Positions 21,373-30,688 of a DNA stretch of 64,000 nt are shown here, piece by piece (position 1 is the first letter of the stretch; each line of letters starts with the position of its first letter). Location of the stretch: assembly GCF_016127015.1 (NCBI RefSeq), contig NZ_CP065972.1:992001-1056000 (forward strand), read 5' to 3'. The notes below the pieces were generated by a model, which was given only the letters and a program-made list of their open reading frames with translations, did not search any database and had not been told where the DNA came from. The position numbers and the translations under genes are program-made. This stretch comes from Corynebacterium tuberculostearicum. Its GTDB lineage: Bacteria; Actinomycetota; Actinomycetes; Mycobacteriales; Mycobacteriaceae.

Positions 21373-21406
21373 AAAGCGCGGGAACGCATTTGTCTTCCCG
21401 CGCTTT
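21373..21406. terminator. Bidirectional terminator between qor and ctaB
   Basis: AAAGCGCGGGAA (21373-21384) and TTCCCGCGCTTT (21395-21406) make a perfect 12-bp stem with A- and T-flanked ends, so it can act in both directions between two convergent genes. Confidence 0.9.
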
Positions 21407-21437
21407 CGCCTTCTTATCCTTGGGTATCTGGGCGCAG

Positions 21438-22382
21438 TTAGAATAACGTGGCCGACCAGCCGAGCATCCGGCCTAGTGGCTCCCAACCCACTACTGCATC
21501 GATAGACAACCCGATAAAGAGCACCGACAGATAGTTATTAGAGTAAATGAACAGGCGCATCGGCTTAACCTTGGCACCGTTCTTGACTCCTTTGTGCAGG
21601 CGTATAGCCATCCACAGGAATACCGCGCCGGAGGCAAGAGCTGCGACCAAGTAAATCCACGATGCAGCGGGGACGATAAGTAGGGTCACGATAACCGTGC
21701 CCACGGTATACCACACGATCTGTCGAGTGACTTCCTTCTCATCAGCCACTACGGGCAGCATCGGCACGCCGGCCTTGCGGTAGTCATCCTTGTACTTCAT
21801 GGCCAGCGCCCACGTGTGTGGGGGAGTCCAGAAGAAGATGATGAGGAAGAGCACGATTGCCTGCCACCAGCGGTCAGGCTCTCCAGCAGGAGCGTTATCC
21901 CGGATAACCGCCCAGCCGACCATCGCCGGCATGCAGCCGGCCAAGCCGCCCCAGACGATATTTTGAGCATTGCGCATCTTCAAAAACTTGGTGTAGACGA
22001 AGACATAGAAAAAGTTCGTCAAAATCACGAAGAAGGCCGCCAGCCAGGAATGAGCTAGAACGCCCAACCACAGCACGGAAAGGATGAGCATTACCCAAGC
22101 GAAAATTGCTGCGTTTCGCTTAGAAATCTTGGCCCTTACCAACGGGCGGGCTCTCGTGCGCTGCATTTTTTGATCCAGCTCGTAGTCTACGACGTTATTA
22201 AACGTGTGGGCGGCAGCAGCGCCCATCCAACCGCCGAAAATAGTCGACACGATAAGCCAGATATTGTCTGAAACGGCCTCCACGCCGCGTTGCGCTTGGA
22301 GCATCGCCGGGATTGCGGCCACGAGGAGGAGTTCAATGATCCTCGGTTTCGTTAGCGCAAAATAGGCCTTGATGGTCTCCAA
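21438..22382 (-). CDS. ctaB: Protoheme IX farnesyltransferase (heme O synthase)
   Basis: A 314-residue UbiA-family membrane prenyltransferase that adds farnesyl to heme B to make heme O, the substrate of CtaA. The first aspartate-rich motif reads [19 protein letters not shown] (about residues 63-81) and the second [17 protein letters not shown] (about 200-216). There are nine hydrophobic segments. The gene is divergent from tkt, as in C. glutamicum. Confidence 0.95.
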   Translation of the reverse strand: METIKAYFALTKPRIIELLLVAAIPAMLQAQRGVEAVSDNIWLIVSTIFGGWMGAAAAHTFNNVVDYELDQKMQRTRARPLVRAKISKRNAAIFAWVMLILSVLWLGVLAHSWLAAFFVILTNFFYVFVYTKFLKMRNAQNIVWGGLAGCMPAMVGWAVIRDNAPAGEPDRWWQAIVLFLIIFFWTPPHTWALAMKYKDDYRKAGVPMLPVVADEKEVTRQIVWYTVGTVIVTLLIVPAASWIYLVAALASGAVFLWMAIRLHKGVKNGAKVKPMRLFIYSNNYLSVLFIGLSIDAVVGWEPLGRMLGWSATLF

Positions 22383-22694
22383 GGGATTCCTCCACTATCT
22401 GAACGTTGGTGAACTGTGTCCCGCGCACTTCCTGCGCGCGGTCACCCCTAGCGGTCGCACATGCCCTTGAAAAAGTTCCAGTTCTCTCACTCACAGTTTT
22501 CGGCGCCGAGGCGAAAGACAACAGGCCTATGGTCGCTAGACTCAGTGCGCGCTCTAGCGCCTACGCGCACTCCACTTAGCCATGCCAGCATACCGTTTAT
22601 GCCTAGCTTTCTATAATTGCGCACCGCCGCTTAAAAAATTACTAGACTAAATAAAGTTAAGTACTTTTTGCCTAGACGTAAGCGAGGCTTTCCA
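22383..22694. other. ctaB-tkt divergent intergenic region
   Basis: 312 bases without a gene. The ctaB-proximal two thirds are GC-rich with no strong motif. The tkt-proximal third is AT-rich and holds a perfect TATAAT (22612-22617) and an A/T-rich stretch (22631-22665). No clear RNA gene or strong hairpin was seen. Confidence 0.6.
22612..22617 (+). promoter_or_regulatory. Candidate -10 box (TATAAT) for the tkt operon
   Basis: A perfect TATAAT lies about 80 bases before the tkt start, in the AT-rich part of the divergent region. No good -35 hexamer is seen at 16-18 bases, which is usual in corynebacteria. Confidence 0.45.
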
Positions 22695-24803
22695 GTGTCG
22701 AAAGATAAGTTGTCCCCAGAACTCCAAACTATGGTCGAACGCCGTTACCCGGAGGATTGGTCGGAGTTTGACACCCGCGCCGTCGACACCGTGCGAGTAC
22801 TAGCCGCAGATGCTGTACAAAAATGCGGTTCCGGCCACCCAGGCACCGCAATGTCCCTCGCTCCCCTCGCCTACACCTTGTATCAGCGCGTCATTAACCA
22901 TGATCCCGCCGATGCGCACTGGGCCGGCCGCGACCGCTTCGTTCTATCGGTTGGTCACTCTTCCCTCACCCAGTACATCCAGCTCTACCTGGGCGGCTTT
23001 GGCTTGGAGTTGGACGATCTCCAGCAGCTGCGCACGTGGGGATCGCGCACGCCTGGCCACCCTGAGGTGCACCACACCGATGGCGTGGAAATCACCACTG
23101 GCCCCCTTGGTCAAGGCCTTGCTTCCTCCGTTGGCATGGCCATGGCGGCACGGAAAGAGCGCGGCCTTTTCGATCCAGAGGCACCGGCTGGCGAGTCTCC
23201 CTTCGACCACTACGTCTACACCATTGCTTCCGATGGTGACCTGCAGGAGGGCGTTACCGCTGAGGCTTCTTCCCTGGCGGGTACGCAAAAGCTGGGCAAC
23301 TTGATTGTCTTCTGGGACGATAACCGCATCTCTATTGAGGACGATACGAATATTGCTTTCAACGAAGACGTGGTCGCCCGCTACGAGGCCTACGGCTGGC
23401 ACGTCCAAACGGTCGAATCCGGCGAAGACGTCGTAGCCATTGAGGAGGCCGTCAAGGCAGCTCAGGCAGAAACCGAGCGCCCTTCCTTCATCCGCGTGAA
23501 GACCGTCATTGGCTACCCGGCCCCGAATAAGATGAATACCGGCGGCGTTCATGGCGCTGCACTGGGTGATGACGAGGTAGCTGCCACTAAGGAGGTCTTA
23601 GGCTTCGATCCGGAACGCAGCTTCCACATCGACGACGAGGTCATCGCGCACACCCGCAAGCTGCGCGAGCGCGGCGCCGAGAAGCACGCCGCGTGGCAGA
23701 AGAAGTTCGACGAATGGGCTGCAGCTAATCCGGAGAATAAGGCACTCTTTGACCGCATGCAGGCGCGCGAATTGCCGCAAGATTTTGACGCTGAATTGCC
23801 GGTGTGGGAACCGGGTGAATCCTTGGCCACCCGCAAGGCTTCTGAGGCCACCATCCAGGCCTTGGCCGCTTCCCTTCCTGAGATGTGGGGTGGCTCTGCT
23901 GACCTTGCCGGCTCCAATAACACCGTGATTAAGGGCGCGGACTCCTTCGGCCCCGCAACCATTACCACCGATATGTGGTCGGCTCAGCCGTATGGCCGCA
24001 ACCTCCACTTTGGCATTCGCGAGCACGCGATGTCTGCGATCATGAACGGTATTGCTCTGCACGGCAATACCCGCGTTTACGGTGGTACCTTCCTTATTTT
24101 CTCCGAGTACCAGTACCCGGCTGTCCGCCTGGGCTCTTTAATGTCTACCGATACCTACTATGTCTGGACCCACGACTCCATCGGCCTAGGCGAGGATGGC
24201 CCAACCCACCAGCCGGTAGAGACCCTTTCTGCCCTTCGCGCTATCCCGAACCTGTCCGTTATTCGCCCGGCCGATGCCAACGAAACCGCACAGGCTTGGG
24301 CCGCAGCTCTCGAGTACAAGGCCGCACCAAAGGGCCTGGCGCTGAGCCGCCAGGGACTACCGGTACTGGAAGGCACCAAGGAAAAGGCTCATGATGGCGT
24401 GCGCCGCGGAGCTTATGTTCTGGTGGAAGAGTCCAAGGAAACGCCGGACGTGATCCTCCTCGCTACCGGTTCTGAGGTGCAGCTTGCCGTCGCCGCCGCT
24501 AAGGAACTTGAGGCCGCCGGAACAGCCACCCGCGTTGTCTCCGCACCGTGCCTTGAGTGGTTTGATGAGCAGGATGACGCATACCGCGAGTCCGTGCTGC
24601 CTAGCGAGGTGCAGGCCCGTGTCTCCATCGAAGCCGGCATCGCTATGCCGTGGCACAAGTACACCGGTTCTTTCGGCCGGAACATTTCCATCGAGCACTA
24701 CGGCGCCTCTGCTCCTGCGGGCGAACTCTTTGAGAAATTTGGCTTCACCACTACAGCGGTTGTTGAAGCGGCCCAAGAATCGCTGGCTGCTGCGAAGAAG
24801 TAA
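22695..24803 (+). CDS. tkt: Transketolase
   Basis: A 702-residue thiamine-diphosphate enzyme moving two-carbon units in the non-oxidative pentose-phosphate pathway. It has GSGHPGTAMSLAP near the N-terminus, the ThDP/magnesium motif in ASDGDLQEGVTAEASSLAG and DDNRISIEDDTNIAF, and the pyrimidine domain with HDSIGLGEDGPTHQPVE. The GTG at 22695 (SKDKLSPELQ) matches the corynebacterial N-terminus; the longer frame from 22668 adds basic residues only. It is first in tkt-tal-zwf-opcA-pgl. Confidence 0.97.
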   Translation: MSKDKLSPELQTMVERRYPEDWSEFDTRAVDTVRVLAADAVQKCGSGHPGTAMSLAPLAYTLYQRVINHDPADAHWAGRDRFVLSVGHSSLTQYIQLYLGGFGLELDDLQQLRTWGSRTPGHPEVHHTDGVEITTGPLGQGLASSVGMAMAARKERGLFDPEAPAGESPFDHYVYTIASDGDLQEGVTAEASSLAGTQKLGNLIVFWDDNRISIEDDTNIAFNEDVVARYEAYGWHVQTVESGEDVVAIEEAVKAAQAETERPSFIRVKTVIGYPAPNKMNTGGVHGAALGDDEVAATKEVLGFDPERSFHIDDEVIAHTRKLRERGAEKHAAWQKKFDEWAAANPENKALFDRMQARELPQDFDAELPVWEPGESLATRKASEATIQALAASLPEMWGGSADLAGSNNTVIKGADSFGPATITTDMWSAQPYGRNLHFGIREHAMSAIMNGIALHGNTRVYGGTFLIFSEYQYPAVRLGSLMSTDTYYVWTHDSIGLGEDGPTHQPVETLSALRAIPNLSVIRPADANETAQAWAAALEYKAAPKGLALSRQGLPVLEGTKEKAHDGVRRGAYVLVEESKETPDVILLATGSEVQLAVAAAKELEAAGTATRVVSAPCLEWFDEQDDAYRESVLPSEVQARVSIEAGIAMPWHKYTGSFGRNISIEHYGASAPAGELFEKFGFTTTAVVEAAQESLAAAKK

Positions 24804-24830
24804 ACCTCCAGGACTGGATAAGGAGTAATC

Positions 24831-25916
24831 ATGAACCACATTTCCGAACTACGCCAGCTGGGAACCTCAACCTGGCTCGATGACCTTTCTCGCGAGCGCC
24901 TAGTTTCGGGCAATCTCAAGGAGATAATTTCCGCTAAGTCCATCGTGGGAGTTACCACCAACCCGGCAATTTTCGCCGCGGCGATGACCAACGGCACCGC
25001 CTACGATGCCGAGCTTTCCACGTTGAAGGAGACCAAGGCCGCTGCCGATGAAGCGGTGTACGCATTGGCCATCGAGGACGTCAAGAATGCCTGCGACCTC
25101 TTTGCGGATATCTACTCCTCTACTAACGGTGCAGATGGCCGCGTGTCCATCGAGGTCGACCCACGCATTTCTGATGATGCTACTGCCACCCTTAAACAAG
25201 CGCGTGAGTTGTGGTCCAAGGTTGATCGTCCCAACGTGATGATCAAGATTCCGGCCACCACCGGTTCCCTTCCTGCCATCGAAGATGCCTTGGCGGAGGG
25301 AATCAGCGTCAACGTCACTCTTATTTTCTCCGTGGATCGCTACCGCGATGTCATTGAGGCTTTCCGTACTGGTCTCAAGCGTGCCGCCGAGGCAGGCAAG
25401 GACGTCTCCACCATTCACTCCGTGGCTTCCTTCTTTGTTTCCCGGTTGGATACCGAAGTGGATAAGCGCTTGGAAGCTATTGGCAGCGAGAGTGCTCTGG
25501 CGCTGCGCGGTAAGGCGGGCGTCGCCAATGCACAGCGCGCCTATGCTCTCTTCCAGGATGCCCTGCTTAACGACGCCGACTTGCCCGAAGGCGCCCACCT
25601 CCAGCGTCCACTGTGGGCTTCTACCGGTGTGAAGAATCCGGAGTACCCAGCCACCTTGTACGTATCGGAGCTGGCTGGCCCGCACACGGTCAACACCATG
25701 CCGGAAAAGACCATCGATGCGGTTCTCTCCGAGGGCAACCTCCACGGCGACGCCCTGTCTGATAGCCGCGAGGCTGCAGAAGGCGTCTTTGCCCAGCTAG
25801 AAGAGGTCGGCATTGATTTCGATGATGTCTTTGCAGTGCTGGAGCGCGAGGGCGTTGATAAGTTTGTCGCTGCGTGGGAGGAACTGCTTGCTTCCATTAA
25901 GGAGCGACTCGCGTAA
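24831..25916 (+). CDS. tal: Transaldolase
   Basis: A 361-residue class I aldolase of the actinobacterial (long) type, transferring a dihydroxyacetone unit between sugar phosphates. The Schiff-base lysine lies in RPNVMIKIPATTGSLPAI (about residue 140). SIVGVTTNPAIFAAAM and SEGISVNVTLIFSV-type segments (read here as AEGISVNVTLIFSV) are family landmarks. It starts 27 bases after tkt with GGATAAGGAG as ribosome site. A GC-rich hairpin follows it. Confidence 0.97.
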   Translation: MNHISELRQLGTSTWLDDLSRERLVSGNLKEIISAKSIVGVTTNPAIFAAAMTNGTAYDAELSTLKETKAAADEAVYALAIEDVKNACDLFADIYSSTNGADGRVSIEVDPRISDDATATLKQARELWSKVDRPNVMIKIPATTGSLPAIEDALAEGISVNVTLIFSVDRYRDVIEAFRTGLKRAAEAGKDVSTIHSVASFFVSRLDTEVDKRLEAIGSESALALRGKAGVANAQRAYALFQDALLNDADLPEGAHLQRPLWASTGVKNPEYPATLYVSELAGPHTVNTMPEKTIDAVLSEGNLHGDALSDSREAAEGVFAQLEEVGIDFDDVFAVLEREGVDKFVAAWEELLASIKERLA

Positions 25917-25934
25917 ACTAGCCGTGTGACTTGT

Positions 25935-25962
25935 GCCCCGCCGAGAATTCGGCGGGGCATTC
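25935..25962 (+). terminator. Terminator-like hairpin between tal and zwf
   Basis: GCCCCGCCGA (25935-25944) and TCGGCGGGGC (25949-25958) form a perfect 10-bp stem with a 4-base loop, followed only by ATTCT. With a possible zwf promoter right behind, it may uncouple tkt-tal from zwf-opcA-pgl. Confidence 0.75.
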
Positions 25963-25968
25963 TGCCGC

Positions 25969-25974
25969 TAGAAT
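25969..25974 (+). promoter_or_regulatory. Candidate -10 box (TAGAAT) for zwf
   Basis: TAGAAT lies 41 bases before the zwf GTG and directly behind the tal hairpin, which would give zwf-opcA-pgl their own start of transcription. Inferred from sequence only. Confidence 0.4.
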
Positions 25975-26015
25975 ATTAGCGAGCTTAAAGCCCATAAACT
26001 CAGGAAGGATTCTTC

Positions 26016-27548
26016 GTGACCGACTCAGCCGCTTGGGTCAACCCCTTGCGCAATGCCAGCGACAAGCGATTGCCGCGAATCGCAGGACCCGCGGGCATGG
26101 TCATCTTCGGCGTTACCGGTGACCTAGCATATAAAAAGCTACTGCCCGCAATCTACGACCTAGCGAGCCGTGGCCTCCTACCCGCTGGCTTTACCCTTGT
26201 GGGTTATGGTCGCCGTGACTGGGACAAGGTCGCATTCTGTGACTACGTTCGCTCAGCCGTCATCGCTAGCTCACGTACCGAGTTCAATGAAGATGTCTGG
26301 CAGCATTTATCCCAGGGAATCGAATTTGTGCAAGGCTCTTTCGACGATGCTGGATTCGATCGCCTCTCGGCGCGTTTGGGCGAGCTAGATCGCGAGCGCG
26401 GCACCGGCAGCAACTGGGCATACTACCTTTCGGTTCCCCCGGAATTCTTCTCCAATATCTGCCACCAGCTGGAGCGGGTGGGCATGGCCAACTCCGTGGA
26501 AGACTCGTGGCGCCGAGTAATCATTGAGAAGCCCTTCGGCCACGATCAAGAGTCTGCCCGCAAGCTCAATGAGATTGTCAACGCCGTCTTCCCCGAGTCC
26601 GCGGTCTTCCGCATTGACCATTATTTGGGCAAAGAAACGGTGCAAAACATCATGGCTTTGCGCTTTGCGAATCAAATTTTTGAGCCCATGTGGAACGCCC
26701 ACTACATCGATCACGTCCAAATCACCATGGCCGAAGATATTGGCCTAGGCGGCCGCGCTGGCTATTATGACGGCATCGGTGCGGCTCGAGACGTCATCCA
26801 AAACCACCTGCTGCAGCTTTTGGCTCTAGTTGCGATGGAAGAACCGTCTTCCTTCGAGCCTGAGGCCCTGCAGGCAGAAAAGGTCAAGGTGCTGCGCGCT
26901 ACCCACGCCGTGCATCCACTCAATAAAACGACTGCTCGCGGCCAGTACTCCGCCGGCTGGCAAGGCTCCGAGTTTGTCAAGGGCTTGCGCGAAGAAGAAG
27001 GCTTCGGCCCGGAGTCCACGACGGAGACCTATGCAGCTTGCACCTTGGAAGTAAACTCCCGCCGCTGGGGAGGAGTGCCCTTCTACCTGCGCACGGGCAA
27101 GCGCTTGGGCCGCCGCGTGACCGAGATTGCGCTGGTATTCAAGGCAGCGCCAAATCAACCATTCGTTGATGGCCAGACCGAAGCGCTGGGACGAAACGCC
27201 GTAGTCATCCGCGTGCAGCCGGATGAAGGTGTCACCATGCGCTTTGGTTCCAAGGTGCCCGGCTCCACCATGGAGGTCCGCGACGTCAATATGGACTTTG
27301 CTTATGCTGAGGCCTTTACCGAGGAATCTCCGGAAGCATACGAGCGCCTGATTTTGGATGCCCTCCTCGATGAGTCCTCGCTCTTCCCCACCAACGAAGA
27401 GGTGGAACTTTCCTGGGCGATTTTGGATCCCATTATCGATTACTGGTCCGAAGCAGGCCAACCGGAGGAATACCGCGCTGGCACGTGGGGCCCAGAATCC
27501 GCCGATAGAATGTTGCGCCGCCGGGGGCATTCCTGGCGCCGCCCATAG
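26016..27548 (+). CDS. zwf: Glucose-6-phosphate dehydrogenase
   Basis: A 510-residue enzyme oxidising glucose-6-phosphate to 6-phosphogluconolactone with NADP. It has an N-terminal Rossmann motif FGVTGDLAYKKLLPA (about residue 30) and the substrate motif RIDHYLGKETVQN (about 200-212) with the catalytic histidine region. The GTG start has AGGAAGG eight bases before it. In corynebacteria the enzyme works as a complex with OpcA, whose gene follows after 14 bases. Confidence 0.97.
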   Translation: MTDSAAWVNPLRNASDKRLPRIAGPAGMVIFGVTGDLAYKKLLPAIYDLASRGLLPAGFTLVGYGRRDWDKVAFCDYVRSAVIASSRTEFNEDVWQHLSQGIEFVQGSFDDAGFDRLSARLGELDRERGTGSNWAYYLSVPPEFFSNICHQLERVGMANSVEDSWRRVIIEKPFGHDQESARKLNEIVNAVFPESAVFRIDHYLGKETVQNIMALRFANQIFEPMWNAHYIDHVQITMAEDIGLGGRAGYYDGIGAARDVIQNHLLQLLALVAMEEPSSFEPEALQAEKVKVLRATHAVHPLNKTTARGQYSAGWQGSEFVKGLREEEGFGPESTTETYAACTLEVNSRRWGGVPFYLRTGKRLGRRVTEIALVFKAAPNQPFVDGQTEALGRNAVVIRVQPDEGVTMRFGSKVPGSTMEVRDVNMDFAYAEAFTEESPEAYERLILDALLDESSLFPTNEEVELSWAILDPIIDYWSEAGQPEEYRAGTWGPESADRMLRRRGHSWRRP

Positions 27549-27562
27549 GAGGGACGCAGACA

Positions 27563-28498
27563 ATGATTATTCCATTGCCCAACACCACTACTCGTGAAAT
27601 CTCCAAAAAGCTAGTAGAGGCCCAAGAGCATTACACCCTTACTACCGGCCGAGTACTCACCCTCATCGTGGCTGCCCGCGAGGACGATGATTTGGAAAAC
27701 ATCTTGGCCTCCGTGCGCGATGCCTCCCACGAGCACCCGTCGCGCGTTCTGGTCGTTGTGACGGGCGACCCGCAGGCAGATACCCACTTAGATGCGCAGC
27801 TGCGCGTGGGCGGTGAAGCGGGTGCTTCTGAGATGGTCATCATGAAGTTGCACGGCGCTTTAGCAAACCAGGACGAGGCAGTCGTTACTCCACTGCTGCT
27901 TCCCGACACCCCTTTGGTCGCCTGGTGGCCTACCTTGTGCCCGCCTGACCCAGCTTCCAGCTCGGTGGGTAAACTGGCTCAACGCCGCATCACCAACGTT
28001 GCCTACGACGGACGCGTCACTGGCGAAGATCTGCGCACCTTATCCGCCGGTTACACGCCGGGCGATTCCGATATGTCCTGGGCCGCCATCACTTTGTGGC
28101 GCGGCGTCGTGGCCTCCGCATTGGACCGCCATCCTCACGAGCCCGTGCAATCCGTCGAGGTGGCGGGCCCTGCGGGCCACCCAGCTCCAGACTTCGCGGC
28201 TGGATGGATCCTCGATCGTTTGGCAGTCCCCGTCCACCGCGCTGTGACCGACTCTCAGGAGCCGCACTTCCCAGTGACCCACTTGCGGTTTAATCGGGAA
28301 ACGAGCCACGTCGACGTTGATGTCGTCGACGAGCGCACGGTGCGTGTGTGCGTTCCAGGTTCCCCGGATTCCTTGGTGAGCCTTAGCAAGCGCTCCCAAG
28401 CTGAGGTTCTCTCTGAAGAATTGCGCCATCTGGATGCCGATAAGACTTATGCGCAAGCGCTCCGTGCGCTCGCCCAAGTAGACTACAGTAAGCACTAA
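27563..28498 (+). CDS. opcA: Glucose-6-phosphate dehydrogenase assembly protein OpcA
   Basis: A 311-residue protein required for full activity of Zwf in actinobacteria and cyanobacteria. The family is recognised by the N-terminal TTGRVLTLIVAA, the LPDTPLVAWWPTLCPPDP stretch (about 113-130) and the C-terminal sugar-phosphate-like domain. It sits between zwf and pgl in the standard corynebacterial order. Confidence 0.94.
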   Translation: MIIPLPNTTTREISKKLVEAQEHYTLTTGRVLTLIVAAREDDDLENILASVRDASHEHPSRVLVVVTGDPQADTHLDAQLRVGGEAGASEMVIMKLHGALANQDEAVVTPLLLPDTPLVAWWPTLCPPDPASSSVGKLAQRRITNVAYDGRVTGEDLRTLSAGYTPGDSDMSWAAITLWRGVVASALDRHPHEPVQSVEVAGPAGHPAPDFAAGWILDRLAVPVHRAVTDSQEPHFPVTHLRFNRETSHVDVDVVDERTVRVCVPGSPDSLVSLSKRSQAEVLSEELRHLDADKTYAQALRALAQVDYSKH

Positions 28499-28540
28499 AA
28501 CGGCTTAACTCCGATTCTTTGCAAAGGATAGCGATACCTC

Positions 28541-29302
28541 ATGGTAACTCTTCACCGCGTAAGCGATGTGGATGAACTTATCTCCCAGGCCGCGCTGAAA
28601 TTCGTGGATACCGTAGCCCGTATCCAAGCCGCCGGTGGCGGGCTCCACCACGATGGGGTCGCGCGAGTTGTCCTAACCGGCGGTGGCGCTGGAATTGGCG
28701 TTCTCCACGAGCTAGCTCGTTTGGATTTCGCGGCACAGCAGCAAGGCGAGAATTTTCCAGCCCAGCGCATCGATTGGTCGCGCGTTCACGTCTTTTTCGG
28801 CGACGAGCGTAATGTGCCCGTCTCTGACGCAGATTCTAATGAGGGTCAAGCACGCAGTGCCCTGCTCAATCACGTAGATATTCCGGACCAGAATATTCAC
28901 GGTTTTGATCTGGGCGCGGTGTCCATGGAAGCCGCGGCCAGTGCATATGAGCCAGAGCTGAAGGAATTTGCCCCGAACGGATTCGACCTCCATCTGCTGG
29001 GCATGGGAGAAGAGGGCCATATCAATTCCTTGTTCCCCCATTCTGAGGCGGTTCGGGAGCAAGAAGAGCTAGCTGTTCCCGTTCACGACTCTCCCAAGCC
29101 GCCGAGCGAGCGCATCACCCTTACTCTTCCCGCAGTCAACAAGTCTGATCGGATCTGGTTTCTTGTTGCAGGCGAGGCCAAGGCGGAAGCTGCCAAGCAC
29201 GTCGTTGAAGGCGCTGAGCCCGAAGAATGGCCGGCTGCAGGCGTGCACGGGAAGGAAGAAACCATCCTCTTCCTTGCCGATGACGCTGCCTCCGAGCTGT
29301 AG
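28541..29302 (+). CDS. pgl: 6-phosphogluconolactonase
   Basis: A 253-residue enzyme hydrolysing 6-phosphogluconolactone to 6-phosphogluconate (also called devB). It has ARVVLTGGGAGIGVL, RVHVFFGDERNVP (about 85-97), FDLHLLGMGEEGHINSLFP (about 148-166) and ITLTLPAVNKSDRIWFLV, all typical of the SOL/DevB family. AAAGGA lies upstream of the ATG. It is the last gene of the operon and is followed by a large shared terminator. Confidence 0.95.
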   Translation: MVTLHRVSDVDELISQAALKFVDTVARIQAAGGGLHHDGVARVVLTGGGAGIGVLHELARLDFAAQQQGENFPAQRIDWSRVHVFFGDERNVPVSDADSNEGQARSALLNHVDIPDQNIHGFDLGAVSMEAAASAYEPELKEFAPNGFDLHLLGMGEEGHINSLFPHSEAVREQEELAVPVHDSPKPPSERITLTLPAVNKSDRIWFLVAGEAKAEAAKHVVEGAEPEEWPAAGVHGKEETILFLADDAASEL

Positions 29303-29355
29303 TCACGTCAGCCTAGTGCGCTGCCGAGCTGAACTCGTGGCTCGGCGCCACGCAA

Positions 29356-29429
29356 AAAGCGCCGGTACCGCTTCCCCACCACCAGTTCCCACAGGGAACC
29401 AGGAGGTTGGAAGCCGATACCGGCGCTTT
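29356..29429. terminator. Large nested inverted repeat between pgl and secG
   Basis: AAAGCGCCGGTA (29356-29367) pairs perfectly with TACCGGCGCTTT (29418-29429). Inside lie a TTCC/GGAA pairing and a separate GTTCCC-ACA-GGGAAC hairpin. The ends carry A and T runs, so it can terminate both convergent transcripts. At 74 bases it is longer than needed. Confidence 0.8.
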
Positions 29430-29448
29430 CGCTATTCCAGCTGGTGGC

Positions 29449-29682
29449 TTAAGCGAATGCCTGGATGAGGTTGAGGCCTACGATGCACGCAAGCCAGATA
29501 ATTACCATGACCACGGTGTAACGGTCCAGGTTCTTTTCCACGACGGTCGAGCCGGAAAGGTTCGACTGCACGCCACCGCCGAAGAGGCTGGACAGGCCAC
29601 CACCTTTACCCTTGTGCAGCAGCACGAAGATGGACATCAAAATAGCTGCGATGACCAAGATGATTTCCAGTGCCAAGACCAT
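29449..29682 (-). CDS. secG: Preprotein translocase subunit SecG
   Basis: A 77-residue protein with two membrane helices (about 2-20 and 53-73) joined by a glycine-rich cytoplasmic loop, GKGGGLSSLFGGGVQSNLSG. This is the standard SecG layout in the SecYEG channel. The ATG at 29682 follows AAGGATTATCCTC; the longer open frame to 29778 has no SecG-like residues and is discarded. In C. glutamicum secG lies next to ppc, which is missing here. Confidence 0.93.
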   Translation of the reverse strand: MVLALEIILVIAAILMSIFVLLHKGKGGGLSSLFGGGVQSNLSGSTVVEKNLDRYTVVMVIIWLACIVGLNLIQAFA

Positions 29683-29802
29683 GAGGATAATCCTTATTTC
29701 TAACGTGCGCCCTGTGGGTAACTCTCGCCACCCGCTAGCGCGGAATCGTACTTTTAGGCTTCGCGTACAGCAAAGCAATCACATCGGCTCACTCTACACG
29801 AT

Positions 29803-29833
29803 GGCGCGGGCTGGAACCATTCCAACCCGCGCC
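29803..29833. terminator. Strong hairpin between tpiA and secG
   Basis: GGCGCGGGCTGGAA (29803-29816) pairs with TTCCAACCCGCGCC (29820-29833) with a single C-A mismatch and a three-base loop. There is no T-run on the tpiA side. It may be a processing or partial termination site between tpiA and secG. Confidence 0.55.
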
Positions 29834-29866
29834 TTAGCGCGAACCTGTGACAGGTGATAACTCCTG

Positions 29867-30649
29867 TTAGCTCAGGGCATTAGCTGCGTTGGCAGCCAAC
29901 TTGGCAAACTCCTCGCCGACCAAGGAGGCGCCACCGATCAGGCCGCCGTCGACGTCAGGCTTGCTGACGATCTCTGCAACGGAATCAACCTTGACGGAAC
30001 CACCGTAGAGAATGCGGATACCTGCAGCAACCTCCTCACCTGCGAGCTCCTTTACGAGCTCGCGGATGGCGGCGCAGACTTCCTGGGCATCGTCTGCGGA
30101 GGCAACCTTGCCGGTGCCAATCGCCCACACTGGCTCGTAGGCGATAACAGTCTTGGCAAGCTGGTCTGCGCTCAGGCCAGCCAAAGAATTGCGGGTCTGG
30201 TTAACCACGTAGTCCACGTGGGTACCGGCCTCGCGTACAGCCAACGGCTCGCCTACGCACACGATGGGGCTGATGCCATTGTCCAATGCTGCGGCTGCCT
30301 TCTCTGCAACGAGCTTATCGGTCTCGCCGTGGTACTGACGGCGCTCCGAGTGGCCCACGACCACCCAGCTGCAGCCGAGCTTGGACAGCATCTTGCCAGA
30401 TACTTCACCAGTGAATGCGCCGGACTCGTGCTTAGAAATGTCCTGCGCACCGTAGGTGACCTGCAGCTTGTCGCCCTCTACCAACGTTTGGATGGTGCGA
30501 ATATCAGTAAACGGGACCATGTAGGCCACGTCGACCTTCTCGTAGTAGTCCTTTGGCAGGGAGAAGGCGAACTTTTGAACGGAGCCGATGGCCTCGACGT
30601 GGTCGAGGTTCATCTTCCAGTTACCTGCAATAAGTGGGGTGCGTGCCAT
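29867..30649 (-). CDS. tpiA: Triosephosphate isomerase
   Basis: A 260-residue TIM-barrel enzyme interconverting dihydroxyacetone phosphate and glyceraldehyde-3-phosphate. It has the N-terminal IAGNWKMN with catalytic Asn and Lys (N11, K13), the catalytic histidine in VVGHSERRQ (about 100) and the catalytic glutamate in [12 protein letters not shown] (about 172). ATG 30649 with AGAGGA upstream is the start. It is the third gene of gap-pgk-tpiA, 39 bases after pgk. Confidence 0.97.
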   Translation of the reverse strand: MARTPLIAGNWKMNLDHVEAIGSVQKFAFSLPKDYYEKVDVAYMVPFTDIRTIQTLVEGDKLQVTYGAQDISKHESGAFTGEVSGKMLSKLGCSWVVVGHSERRQYHGETDKLVAEKAAAALDNGISPIVCVGEPLAVREAGTHVDYVVNQTRNSLAGLSADQLAKTVIAYEPVWAIGTGKVASADDAQEVCAAIRELVKELAGEEVAAGIRILYGGSVKVDSVAEIVSKPDVDGGLIGGASLVGEEFAKLAANAANALS

Positions 30650-30688
30650 GAATTTTTCCTCTCTTTTTGGCAAGTTGATCAGGCAGTT

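Noticed and set aside
29683..29866. tRNA or decayed ppc in the gap between secG and tpiA
   Set aside because: No cloverleaf could be drawn and no reading frame resembling phosphoenolpyruvate carboxylase remains; only hairpins are seen.
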